Source: Clostridiaceae bacterium (GTDB lineage: Bacteria > Bacillota > Clostridia > Oscillospirales > Acutalibacteraceae). From it: a stretch of DNA of 15,818 nt. Of the stretch, positions 15,111-15,818 are shown piece by piece. Position 1 is the stretch's first letter. Every line of letters starts with the position of its first letter. Under the pieces are notes generated by a model that did no database searches, was not told where the DNA came from, and was given only the letters and a program-made list of their open reading frames with translations. The position numbers and the translations under genes were made by a program. The DNA lies in contig JAEDIL010000039.1 of assembly GCA_016292455.1 (NCBI GenBank), positions 1 to 15,818 of the forward strand, read 5' to 3'.

Positions 15111-15145
15111 GCCGTCGGAAGCGACTTTCTTTTCCGGCGGCTTTT
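15111..15145 (+). terminator. Intrinsic terminator after the clp gene
   Basis: GCCGTCGGAA (15111-15120) pairs with TTCCGGCGGC (15132-15141) over 10 pairs with one wobble, around an 11-base loop, and is followed by TTTTGTGT. It starts 6 bases after the clp stop and should end the cvpA-pgsA-clp transcript. Confidence 0.9.
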
Positions 15146-15200
15146 GTGTAATATTAAAGCTATCATGTCGGTTTCTTATAAACCTTAGAAATACTTGTAT

Positions 15201-15205
15201 GGGAG
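15201..15205 (+). promoter_or_regulatory. Ribosome site of the GNAT gene
   Basis: GGGAG lies 8 bases before the ATG at 15214. It decides against the in-frame ATG at 15199 and against the longer frame from 15109, which would run through the clp terminator hairpin. Confidence 0.75.
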
Positions 15206-15213
15206 TAATCACA

Positions 15214-15669
15214 ATGAAAGGCGAAATAACCATAAGAAAAATCACACCACAGGATAAAAATGTTTTTATTGAAATGAGCCGTGAGTTTTATCACTCGTCT
15301 ACGGTGCTTCACGAGATTGACGATAACAATCATTTTGCGGCTTTTGATGAATTGATGCGCTCGGATTTGTATCTTGAAGCATTTATTCTGGAAGTTTCGG
15401 GAAAAACAGCAGGCTATGCGCTTCTGAACAAAATGTATTCGCGTGAAGCAGGCGGAACGGTTGTCTGGGTTGAAGAGCTTTATGTCAGAGAGCAGTTTAG
15501 AAGCTGCGGCTTTGGCAGAACGTTTTTCAAATTTCTTGAAGAAAATGTTCCGGCTGCAAGATACCGCCTTGAACTTGAACCGGATAATATCAGGGCGAAG
15601 GCTCTTTATGAGCGCATGGGCTATGAAGTGCTGCCGTATGAACAGATGTATAAAGCAATTTCCGAGTAA
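15214..15669 (+). CDS. GNAT family N-acetyltransferase
   Basis: A small acetyl-CoA-dependent acetyltransferase; the acceptor is unknown. The 151-residue protein is a single GNAT domain. Strand 4 leads into the acetyl-CoA pyrophosphate loop R-S-C-G-F-G (the RxxGxG/A pattern, in EELYVREQFRSCGFGRTFF). Motif B follows as N-x-RAKALYERMGYE (about 128-140). The N-terminus ITIRKITPQDKNVFIEM is typical of the family. No extra domain, signal peptide or membrane segment is seen. It stands alone between two terminator-like hairpins, with only a weak candidate promoter (TTAAAG at 15154-15159, 17 bases, TATAAA at 15177-15182). It could act on a small molecule, an antibiotic or a protein; nothing nearby narrows this. 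Confidence 0.88.
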   Translation: MKGEITIRKITPQDKNVFIEMSREFYHSSTVLHEIDDNNHFAAFDELMRSDLYLEAFILEVSGKTAGYALLNKMYSREAGGTVVWVEELYVREQFRSCGFGRTFFKFLEENVPAARYRLELEPDNIRAKALYERMGYEVLPYEQMYKAISE

Positions 15670-15699
15670 AGAAAGGGACTGTCACATTTGGCGCAGAAC

Positions 15700-15750
15700 A
15701 AAAAGAAAAATGCTGAAATGCAAAATTGTATGGTTGCATTTTTCTTTTTT
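15700..15750 (+). terminator. Long A/T-rich hairpin, probable terminator of the GNAT gene
   Basis: AAAAAGAAAAATGC (15700-15713) pairs perfectly over 14 bases with GCATTTTTCTTTTT (15736-15749) around a 22-base loop. The A-rich 5' arm and T-rich 3' arm allow terminator function in either direction. It begins 30 bases after the GNAT stop. Confidence 0.65.
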
Positions 15751-15809
15751 AACCGTTTTTTCACCCACTCGCGGTATCTATATACAGCTTCGGGGTGAAG
15801 AAAACGGTT
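15751..15809. repeat. Second long inverted repeat at the window edge
   Basis: AACCGTTTT plus TTCACCC (15751-15766) pairs with GGGTGAA (15793-15799) plus AAAACGGTT (15801-15809). That gives 16 pairs interrupted by a single bulged G at 15800, with a 26-base loop. It starts 1 base after the preceding hairpin. It has no T-tract on the plus side. It may be a terminator for a convergent gene beyond the window, part of a mobile-element end, or a dispersed palindromic repeat. Confidence 0.6.
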
Positions 15810-15818
15810 TCTGCATCT

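Noticed and set aside
15109..15213. N-terminal extension of the GNAT protein from 15109
   Set aside because: It would be translated through the clp terminator hairpin; the ATG at 15214 with GGGAG upstream and the family N-terminus are a better fit.

Overview
The window looks like chromosomal DNA from a low-to-mid GC Firmicute, most likely a clostridial gut-type lineage of the Ruminococcaceae/Oscillospiraceae kind. This is inferred from four things: a T-box leader on thrS, strong AGGAGG-type ribosome sites, a group II ECF transporter module (ecfA1-ecfA2-ecfT-truA), and a ClpE-like unfoldase with an N-terminal zinc finger. No rRNA, tRNA, CRISPR array or transposase gene is visible. Almost everything is core housekeeping DNA.

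Layout. Positions 61-1977 (minus strand) encode threonyl-tRNA synthetase. Its roughly 300-base leader (about 1999-2273) is a threonine T-box with stem I, an ACC specifier, an antiterminator and a terminator, read from a consensus sigma-A promoter at 2280-2308. The first 60 bases hold nothing I can name. A second promoter at 2342-2370 fires divergently and starts a long plus-strand run of closely packed genes: ruvC-ruvA-ruvB (Holliday junction processing), glmM (amino-sugar precursor of the cell wall), an RlmI-like methyltransferase without a PUA domain, ecfA1-ecfA2-ecfT (energising module for vitamin uptake), truA (tRNA pseudouridylation), and a membrane-anchored, propeller-like protein of unknown function that starts at TTG. 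From ruvC to this protein the gaps range from -14 to +15 bases, which suggests one transcript with translational coupling.

A new promoter at 11280-11308 precedes a second group: a CvpA-family membrane protein, a PgsA-type CDP-alcohol phosphatidyltransferase, and a ClpE/ClpC-type AAA+ unfoldase whose usual Clp-N domain is replaced by a four-cysteine zinc finger and a long charged linker. A strong intrinsic terminator (15111-15145) closes this run. A monocistronic GNAT acetyltransferase follows. The last 120 bases hold two back-to-back long inverted repeats; the first resembles a terminator and the second is unexplained.

No obviously new defence or mobile system is present. The points most worth a second look are the zinc-finger Clp fusion lying outside any ctsR/mcsB setting, the propeller-like protein next to cvpA, the displaced ecf-truA module, and the paired palindromes at the right edge.
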